Shown: positions 33,775 to 42,249 of the stretch, in pieces | Position numbering within the stretch: the stretch's first letter is position 1 | Layout: each line of letters opens with the position of its first letter | Origin: Paracoccaceae bacterium | Lineage (GTDB): Bacteria > Pseudomonadota > Alphaproteobacteria > Rhodobacterales > Rhodobacteraceae | Direction: 5' to 3' | NCBI GenBank assembly: GCA_022823605.1 | Contig: JAJEHS010000008.1 | Location: forward strand, 62,001 to 126,000 | DNA length: 64,000 nt | The notes under the pieces: generated by a model | Database searches by the model: none | What the model saw: the letters and a program-made list of their open reading frames with translations, nothing else | What the model was told of the DNA's origin: nothing | Translations under genes and position numbers: made by a program

Positions 33775-34797
33775 TTATACACCGGTAATTTTCTGTTTGG
33801 TTAATTCGAAACCCCTTTGGGCAAGTTTTGGGGCAACCTTACCTAATTCTCGGGCATTGCCGGAGGCGGCATTACCTCGTCTGGCCCGATCAGCAACTCC
33901 TGTAAATATTACCGACATTCTAAATAGGGAAAAGGATAAATGGAAATTAGTCAATTTTTCCTTCAGATTGGATTCCTGATGATAAATATCTATGAACTCT
34001 TCGATTGAAGGCAATCCCTGCTCCTTCAAATTCAGATCCCTTATCCCATGCCCGTATTCGTCTGAATTCAGGAACCATGCATAGGTACAACAATTGGCCA
34101 AATCTGCCAGAGGATGTCCCAGAGTTGACAATTCCCAATCCAGAACACCCACAACTGAAGGATGTTTTGTGTCGAAAACAAGATTGCCTATTCGATAATC
34201 GCCATGAACCAAAGTGGTCTCATCATCTTCGGGAATATTGTCAGCCAACCACCCTGCAAGGTGGTCAATATGCCTGTTATCTGATGGTTTGGAGAGATGC
34301 CATTGCTTGCTCCATCGGTGAATTTGACGTGCAAAGTAATTCCCATGCTTGCCAAAGGTAACTAAGCCTACCTTGTGGATGTCAACGGCGTGAATTTTCG
34401 CCAGCATTCGTGCCATTTCAAAATACATTTTTTTCTTTTGGGTAACATCAACCTCCGTGAGGGAGTTGTCATGGAAAACCCGACCTGGAACATAACTCAT
34501 GAGATAGAATTCTGTCCCAACGATAGATTCATCTTCACAGTGTGATATCATTTTGGGAACCTTCACACCTGTATGCTCCAATGCTTTTTGAACACGAAAT
34601 TCTCGGGAGACTGAATGTGCAGAAGGTAGCAAAACACCATCAGGGCGTCTTCGCAGCACATAGACCCTGTCGCTGTAAGATAGTATATAGGTTGGATTGG
34701 ATTGACCACCTGTTGTTTTCTGGATATGGAGATCACCTGTCAAGTCGGGAAACATGTTCTTGAGAAACCCGTCAATTTGATGGCAGTCTATGTCCAC
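33775..34797 (-). CDS. APH-family kinase matching the ACAD10/11 kinase domain
   Basis: A 340-residue protein-kinase-like fold phosphotransferase. TTGGQSNPTYILSYSDRVYV followed by LRRRPDG is the nucleotide-binding N-lobe seen in ACAD10/11 kinases, then PSAHSVSREFRVQKAL, and FARQIHRWSKQW. The catalytic loop LVHGDYRIGNLVFD carries the HGD Asp, and GVLDWELSTLGHPLADLANC carries the metal-binding Asp. In characterised relatives (ACAD11 and LvaA of levulinate catabolism) this domain phosphorylates the 4-hydroxyl of acyl-CoAs. It is the first gene of the minus-strand operon, so its promoter lies in 34798-35052. Confidence 0.85.
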   Translation of the reverse strand: MDIDCHQIDGFLKNMFPDLTGDLHIQKTTGGQSNPTYILSYSDRVYVLRRRPDGVLLPSAHSVSREFRVQKALEHTGVKVPKMISHCEDESIVGTEFYLMSYVPGRVFHDNSLTEVDVTQKKKMYFEMARMLAKIHAVDIHKVGLVTFGKHGNYFARQIHRWSKQWHLSKPSDNRHIDHLAGWLADNIPEDDETTLVHGDYRIGNLVFDTKHPSVVGVLDWELSTLGHPLADLANCCTYAWFLNSDEYGHGIRDLNLKEQGLPSIEEFIDIYHQESNLKEKLTNFHLSFSLFRMSVIFTGVADRARRGNAASGNARELGKVAPKLAQRGFELTKQKITGV

Positions 34798-35052
34798 GCT
34801 TGCAATCTAGCTCCTGATTTGATCTATGTAGTTACTACGTCATGCAGAAATCGAATGTTTCCAAAGTATATATTTGAATTGTAATTATCAAAACCACCCG
34901 AATTCATATTTTTATTAACCGACCAAACTGCATAATATTGTCTTTTCTCTAGATTAAATAATAGGTTTTACTCACGATGAAAAATTGTGTAGAAGGGCAT
35001 TTTCACTGGTCATGCCAGATCTCGAATAATGAAAAACCATAGGAACGACGGT
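34798..35052. promoter_or_regulatory. Divergent promoter region between the APH-ACAD operon and an SDR gene
   Basis: No gene is supported here. The gap is AT-rich and must carry promoters for both strands. Two ATGs (35029 and 35053) compete as SDR start. I could not pick convincing -35/-10 pairs. Confidence 0.3.
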
Positions 35053-35853
35053 ATGAATGTAACTGGAAATGACAACAAGGTGGCATTGATCACCGGTGGA
35101 GCCACAGGAATAGGAGCCTGCTGTTCTCGGGCCATGGCACAAAGGGGATATAATGTCGTAATCAACTATTTTGATTATCCTGAGCAAGCGGAAAAAGTGG
35201 TTTCTGAGTGTGAAAGCCTTGGCGTCCGGGCCATTGCTGTTTATGGTGATGTTTCAGCCGATCAGGATTGCCGAAATATTGTTGCAAAAGCGGTGGAGAC
35301 TTTTGGAAGGATAGATGCCTTGATATGTTGTGCCGCGACCACCCAATTTACTCAACTCACAGATCTTGAAAACCAGAACTCGGAAGATTTTCTCAGAATT
35401 TACGGCGTCAATGTAATTGGAATTTACCAAATGGCCAGAGCCTCGGCATCATATCTGAAGGAAAGTAACAATGGGGCGATCGTAAATATTTCCTCAATTG
35501 CGTCCCAAAACGGAAGTGGGAGTTCTCTGGGTTATATTGCCTCCAAAGGTGCTGTAAATTCCCTTTCTTTTGCCTTGGCAAAAATGCTTGCTCCGAATGT
35601 AAGGGTAAATTGTGTTTTGCCAGGTTTTGTAAACACAACCTGGTTTCTGGATTATGTCGGTCAGGAAAGACTTGACCAGATCAAGGGTGAATTCGCACAA
35701 AATTCAGCTCTGCAGGACATCTGTGAACCAGAGGAGATTGCCCAGGCCGTGGTATTTCTAGCGATAGATGCAACCAAAACAACAGGTCAGTTGCTACTAT
35801 CCGATGCCGGGTCCGCACTTGGTCCATCCATTGAATATTCTCCAACCAATTGA
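35053..35853 (+). CDS. SDR-family oxidoreductase (classical)
   Basis: This is a classical short-chain dehydrogenase of FabG type: cofactor loop ALITGGATGIGACCSRAMAQ, CCAAT in place of NNAG, catalytic Ser in VNISSIAS, and Tyr/Lys in LGYIASKGAVNSLSFALAK. The C-terminal part VNCVLPGFVNTTW and DAGSALG is normal. An upstream ATG at 35029 adds eight residues; the ATG at 35053 has AGGA nine bases before it. It diverges from the kinase/acyl-CoA dehydrogenase operon and may oxidise or reduce a hydroxy acid of that pathway, which is an inference from position only. Confidence 0.85.
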   Translation: MNVTGNDNKVALITGGATGIGACCSRAMAQRGYNVVINYFDYPEQAEKVVSECESLGVRAIAVYGDVSADQDCRNIVAKAVETFGRIDALICCAATTQFTQLTDLENQNSEDFLRIYGVNVIGIYQMARASASYLKESNNGAIVNISSIASQNGSGSSLGYIASKGAVNSLSFALAKMLAPNVRVNCVLPGFVNTTWFLDYVGQERLDQIKGEFAQNSALQDICEPEEIAQAVVFLAIDATKTTGQLLLSDAGSALGPSIEYSPTN

Positions 35854-35860
35854 GATCGAA

Positions 35861-36865
35861 TCAACGAATATTGGTTTCGGGGTCTCCAAGAATATGCTTG
35901 AGGCGGGCGAATACATCAAATCCCATTTGTTTCAGGGCATGGATTATATCAATTGGTACCCAATTTTCAGCAATTTTGCCATCTTCTAGTCGATAAAAAT
36001 CCATTACTCTCATGCCAATTGTCTTGCCTGTTCCTGGCAATCCCAACCATTCCCCCCTATGAGTAGCTTCCACTGAGGGCCACCCTCCGGTTACGGCAAA
36101 ATTGCCTTCTGATATTCTTATATAGTGGCCCGAGCCCTTTCTATCCGGGAATGCATTCAGGAAGGGTATCTGGTGATGACACCTGAAACCGGTCAAGCCA
36201 CGAGATGTACCTATGCCGGATGCTGCATAATATTGAAAATTAGGTGTCCAATATTCATCCATAGGCATGGATTCAATGTTTATTCCATCGAACTGATGGA
36301 GAGCATGGTGCATTTGCAGGACTATCTCAATTGACTTGTTATCCTCCGAAGGGCTTTCCAAGGCATCCCTTACACCATCTGAGGTTGCCGGGCCGGGCCA
36401 CAAGCCTTCACTCCCAAGTGAAGGCACCAGAGGCCATAGCCCCACCTGATTCATTAAATCCAGAAAATCAATCAAGACATAGGAGTGGAAAATTCTACCT
36501 TCCACCAAACGATGTACTTCACAACTTCGTAGATTGACCACCTTGTGGTTGGCTGGAATGCCACATAAGGGCTTCCGGAATGTTCCTTGGTAATGACATA
36601 ATGACGCAACCATCAGATTGCCAGCCATGGAAAAGGCAATCCTATCATCCGGTATATTTTTTCCCATTACGAAAATACTATCCCTTCTTTCGAGGTCGGG
36701 AAGTGCTTCCCTGATGCTTTTCCAGACGCCATTGATGGAAACAATCCCCTGCAATTCGTTAAATGGATGGCTTCCCCACCAATGGGCATTAGGATGATAA
36801 CACTCCTTTGCATCCATACCTTTGGTTAAATTGTGGAGATTGGCTCGTACATTTTTTTTCAACAT
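35861..36865 (-). CDS. Double SnoaL-like (NTF2-fold) protein
   Basis: The 334 residues contain two NTF2/SnoaL-like halves. The first (about 15-160) has PNAHWWGSHPFNELQG and GRIFHSYVLIDFLDLMNQVG; the second (about 195-325) has MDEYWTPNFQYYAASGIG, ISEGNFAVTGGWPSVEATH, and GKIAENWVPIDIIHALKQMG. Both end in the same E/H-x-W/Y-V-x-I-D pattern, so they probably arose by duplication. SnoaL folds act as cyclases, isomerases or hydrolases; no reaction can be assigned. It diverges from the ABC operon at 37160 and is convergent with the SDR (7 bp between stops). Confidence 0.72.
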   Translation of the reverse strand: MLKKNVRANLHNLTKGMDAKECYHPNAHWWGSHPFNELQGIVSINGVWKSIREALPDLERRDSIFVMGKNIPDDRIAFSMAGNLMVASLCHYQGTFRKPLCGIPANHKVVNLRSCEVHRLVEGRIFHSYVLIDFLDLMNQVGLWPLVPSLGSEGLWPGPATSDGVRDALESPSEDNKSIEIVLQMHHALHQFDGINIESMPMDEYWTPNFQYYAASGIGTSRGLTGFRCHHQIPFLNAFPDRKGSGHYIRISEGNFAVTGGWPSVEATHRGEWLGLPGTGKTIGMRVMDFYRLEDGKIAENWVPIDIIHALKQMGFDVFARLKHILGDPETNIR

Positions 36866-37159
36866 GACAGGGACTTTCAGGTTATTGATTTTGAATGTGC
36901 AAAAATAATATAAACCAAGATTGCCTTCAAGAAAGCGGTATAGATTCTATTAAGATGCCAGCTGGCATTACCTTTCTTGGTTGATGGAGATTACCAGAAG
37001 ATAAGTTTTCTATTCATGTAGAAATTCTACTCAAAACCAAGTTTGGTATGACAAAAAAAACAATTATTGCTTGTAAAGAGGAAAAAACAATTATAAACCA
37101 TTCCAATCCCAGTTCTTGGGACAATTAGTAATATCATTACATATTTTGGAGAAAACCAC
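36866..37159. promoter_or_regulatory. Divergent regulatory region with palindromes, upstream of the ABC glycoside importer
   Basis: Three symmetric sites occur in this 294 bp: a perfect 14-bp palindrome ATGCCAGCTGGCAT at 36955-36968, the 13-bp GTAGAAATTCTAC at 37018-37030, and a TCCCA/TGGGA pair at 37107-37121. The first is the best operator candidate. No LacI or GntR gene is in sight, so the regulator is unknown. The ABC gene start has TTTTGGAG seven bases before its ATG. Confidence 0.4.
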
Positions 37160-38506
37160 ATGAAAATTTTAACCAAAACTTTGGTTTTGGCTGGTTTTGC
37201 AGTGACTTTGGTTGGCTCAAGTATCTATGCAGATACTATCCGCTTTTGGACAACTGAAGAGCAACCCGCCCGTTTAGCTAGACAACAGGATATGGCAGCA
37301 CAATTTGAAGAGGCTTCCGGTATCTCTGTTGAAGTAATCCCGGTTACGGAAACCGATCTCGGAACACGTGCTACTGCAGCTTTTGCAGCAGGAGACCTTC
37401 CGGATGTAATTTATCACCCACTTCAATATGCCCTGCCTTGGGCCGAAGAAGGAATTCTTGATACCGGAGCAGCAACCGATGTGCTGAATAGTCTTGGTGC
37501 AGATACCTTTTCACCTGGTCCGATTGCAATGGCCGCCTACGGTGAAGATGTCACTTCCGTACCGGTAGATGGTTGGACACAAATGGTTGTTTACCGCAAG
37601 GACAAGTTTGATGAAATGGGTTTGCAACCGCCGACCACTTATCAAAATGTCATCGATGCGATAGCGGCCCTTCACAATCCACCCGAGATGTACGGTTTTG
37701 TAGCAGCTACCAAGGTTGATGAAAACTTCATGAGCCAAGTGCTGGAGCATGTTTTCCTGGCCAACGGGGTTTCCCCGGTAGACAGCGATGGGTTTGCCCC
37801 ATTGGATGTTGACGCAACCACGGAAGTTCTTGAGTTTTACAAGGCCATAGCCGAAGCATCACCTCCGGGAGAACTCTATTGGAAGCAGTCCAGGGAATTG
37901 TATTTTGCCGGTCAAGCAGCTATGATCATCTGGTCACCATTCATCTTGGATGAATTGGCAGGTCTACGTGATAATGCCCCCCCGACGATCAATGATGATC
38001 CTACTTCACCGGAATTGGCCTCGAAGACCGGAATTGTTACCAACTTCGCAGGACCCTCTAATCCTGATGGAGCTGCATGGGGGGATGTCAGATACTTTGG
38101 TATAACCACTGATGCGGATACAGATGCGGCAATGGCATTTGTTGAGTTCTCGATGAACGAGGGTTATACACAAACCCTGGCCATTGCGCCCGAGGGCAAG
38201 TTCCCCGTTCGCACCGGTACTGCAGATGATCCGGATATGTTCAAGGAAGCTTGGTCAATGCTTCCGGTCGGTGTGGACAGAAAAGCCCCGCTGGGTGACC
38301 TCTATTCGCAGGACATGATCGACGAGATTGTTGGTGGACTTGATGTCGCCCAAAGATGGGGTGTAACCGAGGGACAACTTTCCTTGGCATCAAAGATTAT
38401 CAACAGCCAGGTCATCAATCGTCTGGTAAGGGAATACATCGATGGCAACATGGATGCCGCAGCAACCGTGGCTGCCCTTAACAGCGAATTGGCTGCAATA
38501 AACTAA
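37160..38506 (+). CDS. Sugar ABC transporter substrate-binding protein (family 1)
   Basis: A 448-residue extracellular solute-binding protein. The signal peptide ends about residue 24 (SSIYA). Mature features are IRFWTTEEQPARLARQQDMA, FEEASGISVEVIPVTETDLG, AGDLPDVIYHP, and the hinge part AAMIIWSPFILDELAG. It matches the MalE/UgpB-type cluster for oligosaccharides or glycosides. It heads the operon with two permeases, a GH63-like hydrolase and an ATPase. The glycosidase suggests a glucosyl- or mannosyl-glycerate-like ligand. Confidence 0.88.
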   Translation: MKILTKTLVLAGFAVTLVGSSIYADTIRFWTTEEQPARLARQQDMAAQFEEASGISVEVIPVTETDLGTRATAAFAAGDLPDVIYHPLQYALPWAEEGILDTGAATDVLNSLGADTFSPGPIAMAAYGEDVTSVPVDGWTQMVVYRKDKFDEMGLQPPTTYQNVIDAIAALHNPPEMYGFVAATKVDENFMSQVLEHVFLANGVSPVDSDGFAPLDVDATTEVLEFYKAIAEASPPGELYWKQSRELYFAGQAAMIIWSPFILDELAGLRDNAPPTINDDPTSPELASKTGIVTNFAGPSNPDGAAWGDVRYFGITTDADTDAAMAFVEFSMNEGYTQTLAIAPEGKFPVRTGTADDPDMFKEAWSMLPVGVDRKAPLGDLYSQDMIDEIVGGLDVAQRWGVTEGQLSLASKIINSQVINRLVREYIDGNMDAAATVAALNSELAAIN

Positions 38507-38516
38507 AATTTTTCTT

Positions 38517-38540
38517 GGCAGCGGGTTGAACCCCGCTGCC
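38517..38540 (+). other. Strong hairpin between binding-protein and permease genes
   Basis: GGCAGCGGG and CCCGCTGCC form a perfect 9-bp stem around a six-base loop (TTGAAC), 10 bases after the binding-protein stop. There is no T-run, so partial termination or mRNA protection that raises binding-protein levels is more likely than full termination. The stem would hide the TTG at 38526, arguing for a later permease start. Confidence 0.65.
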
Positions 38541-38543
38541 ATC

Positions 38544-39791
38544 ATGCAAATTATTCGGAATTTGATGGAACCACCTAAAGGGCGAGGAAAACTAGCTCAA
38601 AGAGATGCCAGATTTGCCTGGTTTATGCTTTTGCCCACAGTGATAATCGTATCTCTGGTTGTAATTCTACCCCTATTTGCCATCGTCTGGATAAGCGTAA
38701 AGCCAATTGATCTTGGCGATTTACGACCAACAACCCTAGTCATCAGGGAAAATGTTCGAACTGGCGGTGAAGTATACGAAGTCGAATATCGGGTACGAAA
38801 CTCATCGCAGGAAGCACCAATTGCCGATGCTGGGTTTACGGACATAATACCTTCCGAGATTGAGTTACTGGAACTGCCCGAAAACTGTTCACTGTCCCAG
38901 GGAAGTAATCTGGATTGTGATTTCGGCGATATAGAGGGAGGATTCCGGGAAAGGTTCAGAATTCCGGCAACAATTACTGGGTCACCCGATGTTGCGGAAG
39001 ATTTGGCAGAAGAAAGCCAACCGAGGGTGAGGGGAGATGCCGACAGTGTATTAACCAACACCGAATTCACCTTTGACAATTTCATGAAACTGTTTGACCA
39101 GAAGGAGTTTATCACGGTCCTTTGGACCACCTTGTTCTATACCTTCTTCGGGACGGTGGGTGCGCTCGTCTTCGGTTTGTTTGCAGCCTTGTTGCTCAAC
39201 ACCAGTTTCCGGGGTCAGGGCATACTCCGGGGATTTTTCCTTTTCCCTTACGTAGCACCGGTAATTGCCGTTGCCTTTACCTGGATAAATTTGCTGGATC
39301 CGTTTTCGGGGTCCATAAACACCCTGATTGTTCAGATGGGTTTAACCGAGGAAGCCATCAATTTCTTCGGGCAAAGACCATTGGCCCTGATCATGGTAAC
39401 CCTGTTCGAGGTTTGGCGCTATTTCCCACTTTCCTTCCTGTTTATACTTGCTCGCATGCAGGCCATTGATTTTGACATGTATGAAGCTGCAGATATGGAT
39501 GGTGCATCACCATTCCAGAAATTTTGGTACCTGAGCATTCCCCAATTGCTAGGGATCCTGAGCATTTTGTTCCTGCTGAGATTCATATGGACCTTCAACA
39601 AGTTTGACGACATTTTCCTATTGACCGGAGGTAATGCGGGAACAAGGACCTTGACAGTCAATGTTTATGAACAGGCCTTCGGTATATCAAATATAGGTGC
39701 CGGTGCGGCTGTTGCCGTTATCATCATGCTCTTTCTCCTGTTGTTCAGCCTTTTCTTTTTCCGTTTCATCAGCCAGGAGGAAGGCTTGTGA
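38544..39791 (+). CDS. ABC transporter permease with a large periplasmic insertion (MalF-like)
   Basis: A MalF/UgpA-type permease. After TM1 (residues about 25-48 of this start, MLLPTVIIVSLVVILPLFAI) a roughly 130-residue hydrophilic segment follows, including VENVRTGGEVYEV-like beta-rich sequence and two Cys in ENCSLSQGSNLDCDFG. TM2 onwards is canonical, with the EAA loop EAADMDGASPFQKFWYLSIP. The insertion occupies the place of the MalF P2 loop, which contacts the binding protein, and here resembles a DUF11/adhesin-like beta domain. The frame opens at TTG 38526 inside the hairpin; ATG 38544 or 38565 is more likely. Confidence 0.85.
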   Translation: MQIIRNLMEPPKGRGKLAQRDARFAWFMLLPTVIIVSLVVILPLFAIVWISVKPIDLGDLRPTTLVIRENVRTGGEVYEVEYRVRNSSQEAPIADAGFTDIIPSEIELLELPENCSLSQGSNLDCDFGDIEGGFRERFRIPATITGSPDVAEDLAEESQPRVRGDADSVLTNTEFTFDNFMKLFDQKEFITVLWTTLFYTFFGTVGALVFGLFAALLLNTSFRGQGILRGFFLFPYVAPVIAVAFTWINLLDPFSGSINTLIVQMGLTEEAINFFGQRPLALIMVTLFEVWRYFPLSFLFILARMQAIDFDMYEAADMDGASPFQKFWYLSIPQLLGILSILFLLRFIWTFNKFDDIFLLTGGNAGTRTLTVNVYEQAFGISNIGAGAAVAVIIMLFLLLFSLFFFRFISQEEGL

Positions 39792-41002
39792 AGCGTTTGT
39801 ATTATGGGTACATCACAGGGCCTATAATTGGCATATTCTGGACTTTGGTGGTTTCCACTTCAGTCTCAATACTCATGGCCTTTGCAACAGGTGGTGCCTT
39901 TTTACCCACATTGTGGGGCAGCATTCTGTCGGGCTTGCTTCTGGGCTTGTTGACGGTCCGATTCCAAAGACATTTGATAATTATACCGGCAGCCTTTATG
40001 CTTGCCATAATTCTTCCATTCGTGGGTTTGGGTCCATTGGCTTATGGAGATAGCATTCCATTGAGCATGCAGGGACTAAGTTCATTGTTGTTCAGTATTG
40101 GTACGGGGTGGGCTCTGGTCAAATACCTGACGGATTGTCCCTGGGGCAATTTGACCAGACATGAATTTGAGGAATGTTTCATTCGTTTTCTGACCGGTTC
40201 GGGTCTGGTTTTCTTTACGGCCATTGTTCTGATTCCTTTTTATGTCATGGTCATGACCAGTCTTAAATCCCAACAGGCACTTTTGCTCAACCCTCTGGAT
40301 TTTTCTCTGGAGTTTGAAAAGGGATGGGGATTGCTGCGTAGCTATTTCGAGTTGTTCAACGATTTCAACTTTGGAACCTACATGATAACCAGCTTTATTG
40401 TTTCGATCACGACAGTTGTCATCACGCTGTTGTTCAGTGTGCCCGGGGCGTATGCCATTGCCAGATTCCGGTTTGCCGGCCAAGGGGCCCTTTCCCGTTC
40501 CATATTGTTGATTTACATGGTGCCGATGATTGTCCTTGCCCTCCCAATCTATGTTGTTTTTTCCACAACGGGTCTACGGAATACAATAATTGGCATCATT
40601 TTGATTTATCCGGTAACCACCATACCTGTGGCCCTTTATATGTTGCAGGGTTATTTTCGGGGCCTGCCCACCGAAGTCGAAGAGGCTGGATTGATGGATG
40701 GCCTGTCCCGGCTGGTTGTGATTTGGAAAATAACCTTGCCTTTGAGCCTTCCGGCTCTGGCCTCGGTATCGCTATATGTGTTCATGATTGCCTGGAATGA
40801 ATTCCTTTTGGCTTTCATGTTGTTGGATGATCCTAAAATATTCACCCTGACCAGAGGTGTCGCCATGCTCAACTCTTCGGAAATTCCCCGTCAGCATCTG
40901 ATGGCGGGTGCCGTTGTTTCCACCGTACCCATCATCACGATCTTCATGGCTTTGGAAAGGTTCATGACCAGAGGGCTTACTGCAGGATCGGTAAAGGGAT
41001 AA
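39788..41002 (+). CDS. ABC transporter permease (MalG/UgpE-like) with N-terminal extension
   Basis: The C-terminal 270 residues are a normal carbohydrate permease: IVLIPFYVMVMTSLKSQQ, the core ITTVVITLLFSVPGAYAIAR, and the EAA loop EVEEAGLMDGLSRLVVIWKI. About 130 extra residues precede this, with several more hydrophobic segments (YYGYITGPIIGIFWTLVVST and so on), giving 404 residues where 280 is usual. The GTG start overlaps the first permease stop by 4 bp (GTGA). The same long form occurs in the family beside MalF-like partners with large loops, so the extension is probably genuine. Confidence 0.85.
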   Translation: MKRLYYGYITGPIIGIFWTLVVSTSVSILMAFATGGAFLPTLWGSILSGLLLGLLTVRFQRHLIIIPAAFMLAIILPFVGLGPLAYGDSIPLSMQGLSSLLFSIGTGWALVKYLTDCPWGNLTRHEFEECFIRFLTGSGLVFFTAIVLIPFYVMVMTSLKSQQALLLNPLDFSLEFEKGWGLLRSYFELFNDFNFGTYMITSFIVSITTVVITLLFSVPGAYAIARFRFAGQGALSRSILLIYMVPMIVLALPIYVVFSTTGLRNTIIGIILIYPVTTIPVALYMLQGYFRGLPTEVEEAGLMDGLSRLVVIWKITLPLSLPALASVSLYVFMIAWNEFLLAFMLLDDPKIFTLTRGVAMLNSSEIPRQHLMAGAVVSTVPIITIFMALERFMTRGLTAGSVKG

Positions 41003-41004
41003 TT

Positions 41005-42249
41005 ATGCTGTTGAAAGGTGACATAGATCAACAGGCCAGGGACATTATAATGGCCAATGACCAGGGCAGTTATACCATTCCGACCAAGGGTCTTTACCCA
41101 CACCAGTGGAATTGGGACAGTGCAATGGCAGCTCTGGGGTTTGCGGAATTTGATTTACCCAGGGCATGGCTTGAGTTGGAAACGCTTTTTTCCGGTCAGT
41201 GGCCTAATGGCATGGTTCCCCACATTATCTTTCACAAACCCAGTGAAGATTATTTTCCCGGTCCGGATGTCTGGGGTGGCAATTTGGGTTCAATACAATC
41301 CTCCGGCATAAGCCAACCACCATTGGCATCAACAATGGCGAGGTTTATCTATGAAAGAGATCCCGTGTTGGGTGAGCAAAGGATCAAGGAACTATATCCA
41401 AAAATGCTGGCCTGGCATAAATGGTTTGTTTCCCATCGAAGCTACGAGGGTGCAATAATTTCAACCCATCCATGGGAATCAGGCCGAGATAATGCTCCCG
41501 ACTGGGATGCCCTTATGCAATCAATCGATCCTGTTGGCCTCAAACCCTATACTAGGAAAGACACCTCCATGGTTGACAGTTCCATGCGACCTGGGAAATT
41601 TGATTATGACAGATACCTTTACCTTGTATCTATCGGCAAGAAAAATGCGTGGGATGAGTACAAGCTGAAAGAATTGAATCCCTTTCGAATGGCTGATCCG
41701 GGATTGACCTTCATGGCTTTGCGTGCCGCAAGGGATTTACAATATATTGGAGATCATATCGAGTATGATACCTCGGATCTGGCAAAGGACATCCAATCCA
41801 TGGAAGACGGATTGACATATATCTGGAATGAGGATGAAGGTTATTTTGATGCCAGAGATACCCGGACACAGGAATTCTCGGGAAGTTTGACCAATGCTTC
41901 GTTCCTGAATTGGTATGCGGGTCATCACTCAGCGGAAATGCTTCTGAAACTGAGGAATCAGTTATCCAGTATTCCATTTGGCATAGCCAGTCACGATCCA
42001 GGTAGTTCCAAATTCGATCGTGGACGATATTGGCGGGGTCCAACCTGGGCCATCGTGAATTTTCTCATAGGCAAGGGATTAGAGGAAATGGGGCATCCCG
42101 AGGGAGTGGAATTGAGGCGACGAACAAGAGAAATGATGTTGAAGGGTGGTTTTTCAGAATATTTTGATCCAATAACCGGTGAACCAAAGGGTGGTCAATC
42201 ATTTACCTGGACTGCGGTGGTTTGGCTGGTTTGGGCAGGGAAGGACTGA
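41005..42249 (+). CDS. GH63 / mannosylglycerate-hydrolase-like glycosidase
   Basis: A 414-residue (alpha/alpha)6-barrel enzyme of the MGH1/GH63 group. PTKGLYPHQWNWDSAMAALG then LELETLFSGQWPNGMVPH, PDVWGGNLGSIQSSGISQPP, and SHRSYEGAIISTHPWESGRD include the conserved substrate-site Asp and Glu. A late RYWRGPTWAIVNFLIGKG and FTWTAVVWLVW complete the fold. Characterised relatives cut alpha-mannosyl- or glucosylglycerate to sugar plus glycerate. No signal peptide is seen, so the substrate is cleaved in the cytoplasm after import by the surrounding ABC system. Confidence 0.85.
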   Translation: MLLKGDIDQQARDIIMANDQGSYTIPTKGLYPHQWNWDSAMAALGFAEFDLPRAWLELETLFSGQWPNGMVPHIIFHKPSEDYFPGPDVWGGNLGSIQSSGISQPPLASTMARFIYERDPVLGEQRIKELYPKMLAWHKWFVSHRSYEGAIISTHPWESGRDNAPDWDALMQSIDPVGLKPYTRKDTSMVDSSMRPGKFDYDRYLYLVSIGKKNAWDEYKLKELNPFRMADPGLTFMALRAARDLQYIGDHIEYDTSDLAKDIQSMEDGLTYIWNEDEGYFDARDTRTQEFSGSLTNASFLNWYAGHHSAEMLLKLRNQLSSIPFGIASHDPGSSKFDRGRYWRGPTWAIVNFLIGKGLEEMGHPEGVELRRRTREMMLKGGFSEYFDPITGEPKGGQSFTWTAVVWLVWAGKD

